Positions 63,979-64,000 of a stretch of 64,000 nucleotides of DNA are shown piece by piece (the first letter of the stretch is position 1; every line of letters starts with the position of its first letter). The stretch is from assembly GCF_048771995.1 (NCBI RefSeq), contig NC_133025.1:186001-250000 (forward strand). Direction: 5' to 3'. The translations under genes and the position numbers were made by a program. Origin of the DNA: Taeniopygia guttata. Lineage: Eukaryota; Chordata; Aves; Passeriformes; Estrildidae. The notes beneath the pieces are model-generated. The model was not told the DNA's origin. It made no database searches and was given only the letters and a program-made list of their open reading frames with translations.

Positions 63979-64000
63979 TGAGGGTCCCTTACAGCACCCT

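Overview
The window looks like vertebrate, and most likely songbird, nuclear DNA. All protein-coding genes have introns with GT-AG (or GC-AG and U12-type) borders. The interspersed repeats are CR1-type LINE pieces and LTRs that resemble avian endogenous retroviral LTRs, and the gene-dense parts are GC-rich with compact introns full of minisatellites. The species cannot be fixed from sequence alone. I found no bacterial, phage, CRISPR or plasmid-like feature.

Layout. 67-12865 (+): HCLS1 (HS1), the blood-cell cortactin relative, with 14 coding exons giving 524 aa. An LTR lies in its last intron and another begins about 40 bp after its stop. 16316-16659 (+): a weak candidate for a small spliced transcript. 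16866-17813 (-): one intact single-exon olfactory receptor. 18699-19026: a 330-nt polypurine (AAGG)n tract. 19027-30922: about 12 kb with no gene I can support, holding LTR-derived DNA at about 26250-27190. 30923-32219 (-): NME6. 32682-36605 (+): RABL2, head to head with NME6 across a GC-minisatellite promoter. 37880-40845 (-): an acrosin-like serine protease, tail to tail with RABL2. 41000-45490: nested CR1 elements. 47052-47706 (-): ATP6V1F. 49516-63978 (-): the C-terminal half of FLNC (filamin repeats 11-24), running off the right edge.

The genes do not form one pathway. HCLS1 and FLNC are actin regulators of blood cells and striated muscle; RABL2 acts at cilia and sperm flagella; ACR is a sperm protease; NME6 is a mitochondrial NDPK-family protein; ATP6V1F is a V-ATPase subunit. 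Two neighbour pairs match human order (RABL2B/ACR and FLNC/ATP6V1F). The window as a whole joins loci that in human lie on chromosomes 3q, 3p, 22q and 7q.

Most notable: a cortactin-type fifth repeat exon kept in HCLS1 with weak splice sites; a 103-nt U12-type intron in RABL2; a GC-AG intron in HCLS1; an LTR capturing the HCLS1 3' end; loss of the hinge-1 exon, a 24-nt microexon and a tiny 3' UTR in FLNC; three tandem duplications of FLNC exon edges that copy splice sites; and a 43-bp minisatellite filling the FLNC-ATP6V1F spacer. I did not find a wholly new biological system.
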